Of a stretch of 64,000 nucleotides of DNA, positions 62,505-64,000 are shown in pieces. Positions within the stretch are counted from its first letter, which is position 1, and each line of letters opens with the position of its first letter. Origin of the DNA: Burkholderia stagnalis (lineage in GTDB: Bacteria > Pseudomonadota > Gammaproteobacteria > Burkholderiales > Burkholderiaceae). The translations under genes were made by a program, and so were the position numbers. The notes under the pieces are model-generated. The model was not told the origin of the DNA and ran no database searches. It saw nothing but the letters and a program-made list of their open reading frames with translations. The DNA lies in NCBI RefSeq assembly GCF_902830275.1, contig NZ_CADESW010000018.1, forward strand, positions 62,001 through 126,000. Reading direction: 5' to 3'.

Positions 62505-62523
62505 AAGTTTGATCACATCAAAC
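62505..62523. promoter_or_regulatory. Palindrome copy 3 (GTTTGAT-CAC-ATCAAAC)
   Basis: Third copy; 7-bp perfect arms with a 3-base spacer, centre 54 bases from copy 2. The spacer bases differ in all three copies while the arms are kept, which is the mark of a protein-binding site. Confidence 0.6.
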
Positions 62524-62625
62524 ATGATCGATTCGAATTGAATCGGCCTCTCAATTCCTGTGCAGTCCGATCATTCAGCAGCGTGAATGAATAGATTTCC
62601 TGAATGACGGGCAGGTGCACCGCCT

Positions 62626-63198
62626 TCAAACCGGCACGGGATTCGTCAGCGCAGTCAGCACGTGGTCGGCCCACACGCCGTTGATCCTCAGATACGCGCG
62701 CGCAAAACCCTCCTGCTCGAAACCGAGCCGCTTCAGAAGCCGCGCGCTGCGCGTGTTTTCGGGGCGATGATTCGCCATCACGCGATGCAGGCCGAGTTCG
62801 TCGAACACGTGGCGAATCGCAGCCTCGAGGCATTCGCGCATCAGGCCCTGCCCTTCGCGGTCGTGTGCGATCGAAAACCCGAGATAGCATGCGAGAAACG
62901 GCTCCGGCGCGATCTGGGTGAAATGGCACTCGCCGACCAATCGATCGTCATCCTTATCGAAGGCGAGCAGATGCAGCGCGCGACCGGATGCGATGCTGTC
63001 CTCCATCGCATCCAGGCGCGTCTCGATCGACGCCAGCGTGTAGAACGACTCGGGCCGCGACGGCTCCCAGGGCGCCAGATGCGCGCGGTTGGCGACGACG
63101 TATGCGTGCAGCGCCGGCGCATGCGCGCGACGGGCCGGGCGAAGCAGCAGGCGGCCCGTGTCGAGCGGCGCCGGCGCGGGCGAAGGGGTGGATTTCAT
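62626..63198 (-). CDS. GNAT N-acetyltransferase, RimJ/RimL type
   Basis: This 190-residue GNAT has LGFSIAHDREGQGLMRECLEA (acetyl-CoA loop) and HRVMANHRPENTRSARLLKRLGF near the end, the RimJ/RimL pattern. It may acetylate a protein N-terminus, an amino sugar or a drug. Single gene; unrelated to the tonB island as far as can be seen, but it lies upstream of the palindromes on the same strand. Confidence 0.85.
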   Translation of the reverse strand: MKSTPSPAPAPLDTGRLLLRPARRAHAPALHAYVVANRAHLAPWEPSRPESFYTLASIETRLDAMEDSIASGRALHLLAFDKDDDRLVGECHFTQIAPEPFLACYLGFSIAHDREGQGLMRECLEAAIRHVFDELGLHRVMANHRPENTRSARLLKRLGFEQEGFARAYLRINGVWADHVLTALTNPVPV

Positions 63199-63272
63199 CG
63201 GCAGACTGGTGGAATGGCGAAACACCGGAGCCGAGAAGATAGCGCAGGCGGTGCCTGCAGGCACCGGGTCGA

Positions 63273-64000
63273 TTACCCGCGCATCACACGCGGGCTGAAA
63301 CGGCCTTGCCGACCCGCGCGCCGCGCCGCATCGATCAGGGCCGCGCCGACGGGCGTGCCGGTTCGGGCAAAGGCGTAGAAGCGTGCAGCCGGCAACTCGG
63401 GCAAACCGTCGTCGGTGCCCAGCACGCGCAAGCCTTCGCCCCGCTGGCTGTCGGCGATGACCGTGACCGCAAAGCCCGCGCGCGCAGCCGACAGGCAGCC
63501 CGCCATGCTGCTGCTTTCGAACACCACGCGCCAGGCCTGGGCGGTCTTGCCCAGCGCCGTGATGGCCGACTCCCGGTAGATGCACGGCTCGGGAAAGACG
63601 GCCAGCGGCAGCGGCTGGCCAAGGTCCAGGGGCTGATCCGCCGCGAACGCCCAGACCAGCGGCTCTTCCCACAACAGGTCGCCGGTTTCGTCGTCGACCC
63701 GGCTGCATTGCTTGCCGAATACGAGGTCCAGGCGGCCACGTTCCTGCTGGCGCAGCAGATCGGCGGTGATGCCGACTTTCAGCTCGATCGTCGCGTCGGG
63801 GTGCCGCTGGCGAAAACGCTGCAGCACCTCGGGCAGCCAGGTGCCGGCGAAGTCTTCCGATGCGCCGACCCGCAGCCTGCCGCGCAGTGGCGTACCGCGC
63901 AGTTTCGCGCGGGCCTCGCGCTCCAGGTCCAGGATGCTGCGGCCGTAGGCGTACAGCGTATCCCCGGCCTGGGTCAGCTCCAGGCGGCGCGTCGTGCGCG
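63273..64000 (-). CDS. LysR-family regulator, N-terminus outside the window
   Basis: The frame is open to the window edge; about 242 residues are present. The visible part begins TTRRLELTQAGDTLYAYGRSILDLE, the end of the LysR helix-turn-helix and linker helix, then LRVGASEDFAGTWLPEVLQRF, the start of the effector domain. About 55 N-terminal residues with the main DNA-contact helix lie beyond base 64000. The effector is unknown. Confidence 0.82.
   Translation of the reverse strand, partial: RTTRRLELTQAGDTLYAYGRSILDLEREARAKLRGTPLRGRLRVGASEDFAGTWLPEVLQRFRQRHPDATIELKVGITADLLRQQERGRLDLVFGKQCSRVDDETGDLLWEEPLVWAFAADQPLDLGQPLPLAVFPEPCIYRESAITALGKTAQAWRVVFESSSMAGCLSAARAGFAVTVIADSQRGEGLRVLGTDDGLPELPAARFYAFARTGTPVGAALIDAARRAGRQGRFSPRVMRG

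Noticed and set aside
62403-62523. FNR/ANR boxes (TTGAT-N4-ATCAA)
   Set aside because: The half-sites match FNR but the spacer is three bases in all copies, not four, which would put the half-sites out of register.
62403-62523. CRISPR array
   Set aside because: The repeated units are short palindromes with unequal spacing (48 and 54 bases between centres), with no cas genes nearby.
1-64000. tRNA, rRNA, riboswitches, complete insertion sequences or prophage genes
   Set aside because: None was recognised by eye on either strand. In particular no cobalamin riboswitch could be made out before the B12 radical SAM operon, though a covariance-model search would be needed to exclude one.

Overview
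The window is GC-rich, densely packed DNA that looks like a Burkholderia-type betaproteobacterium, probably the B. cepacia complex or a close relative. This is inferred from codon use, the ActP/Liv/Yej/TldDE family types and the abundance of LysR and LuxR regulators; no rRNA or tRNA is present to confirm it. Two stretches have visibly lower GC and look acquired or unusual: about 7.9-11.2 kb and 62.1-62.6 kb. Short AT-rich gaps also lie at 33.6-34.3 kb and 42.5-42.9 kb.

Layout. 1-7.9 kb: end of an acetate symporter gene, a hydrolase with a small winged-helix-like protein, a LysR regulator, and a branched-chain-type ABC importer operon (binding protein, one ATPase, two permeases, FixH-like protein). 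7.9-11.2 kb: low-GC islet with a HEPN-motif protein, a transposase remnant and a PIN-like protein. 11.3-13.3 kb: MFS transporter, small membrane protein, acetyltransferase-like protein.

13.4-33.4 kb: a 23-gene minus-strand biosynthetic cluster headed by an orphan LuxR regulator with no luxI in the window. It holds a KS/CLF pair, three acyl carrier proteins, KR, dehydratase, thioesterase, an adenylating ligase, an acyl-CoA dehydrogenase, an AurF-type diiron N-oxygenase, a haem-oxygenase-like diiron oxidase, ferredoxin and ferredoxin reductase, a formyl-THF deformylase, a C45 acyltransferase, an exporter and a large unrecognised protein. The expected product is an N-oxidised lipid-like molecule. 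A lux-box-like 20-mer lies in front of the cluster, and a near-identical but more symmetrical one lies 29 kb away in front of the ABC importer operon.

34.3-42.3 kb: a RiPP-like operon with an M16 peptidase, three cobalamin-type radical SAM enzymes, a 55-codon candidate precursor peptide followed at once by a strong hairpin, and an AzlCD-type amino-acid exporter. No described pathway with this gene set is known to me. 42.9-47.1 kb: MFS transporter, cytochrome P450, hexapeptide acetyltransferase and a YaiI-family protein.

47.2-62.0 kb: twelve co-directional minus-strand genes that read as one import-and-digest route: TonB, ExbB, two ExbD, an XRE-cupin regulator, a TonB-dependent receptor, YejABEF and the TldD/TldE peptidase pair. 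Upstream lie three copies of a GTTTGAT-N3-ATCAAAC palindrome. The window ends with an acetyltransferase and a truncated LysR gene. The strongest candidates for something undescribed are the radical-SAM peptide operon, the LuxR-controlled N-oxidised lipid cluster and the TonB-Yej-TldDE island.
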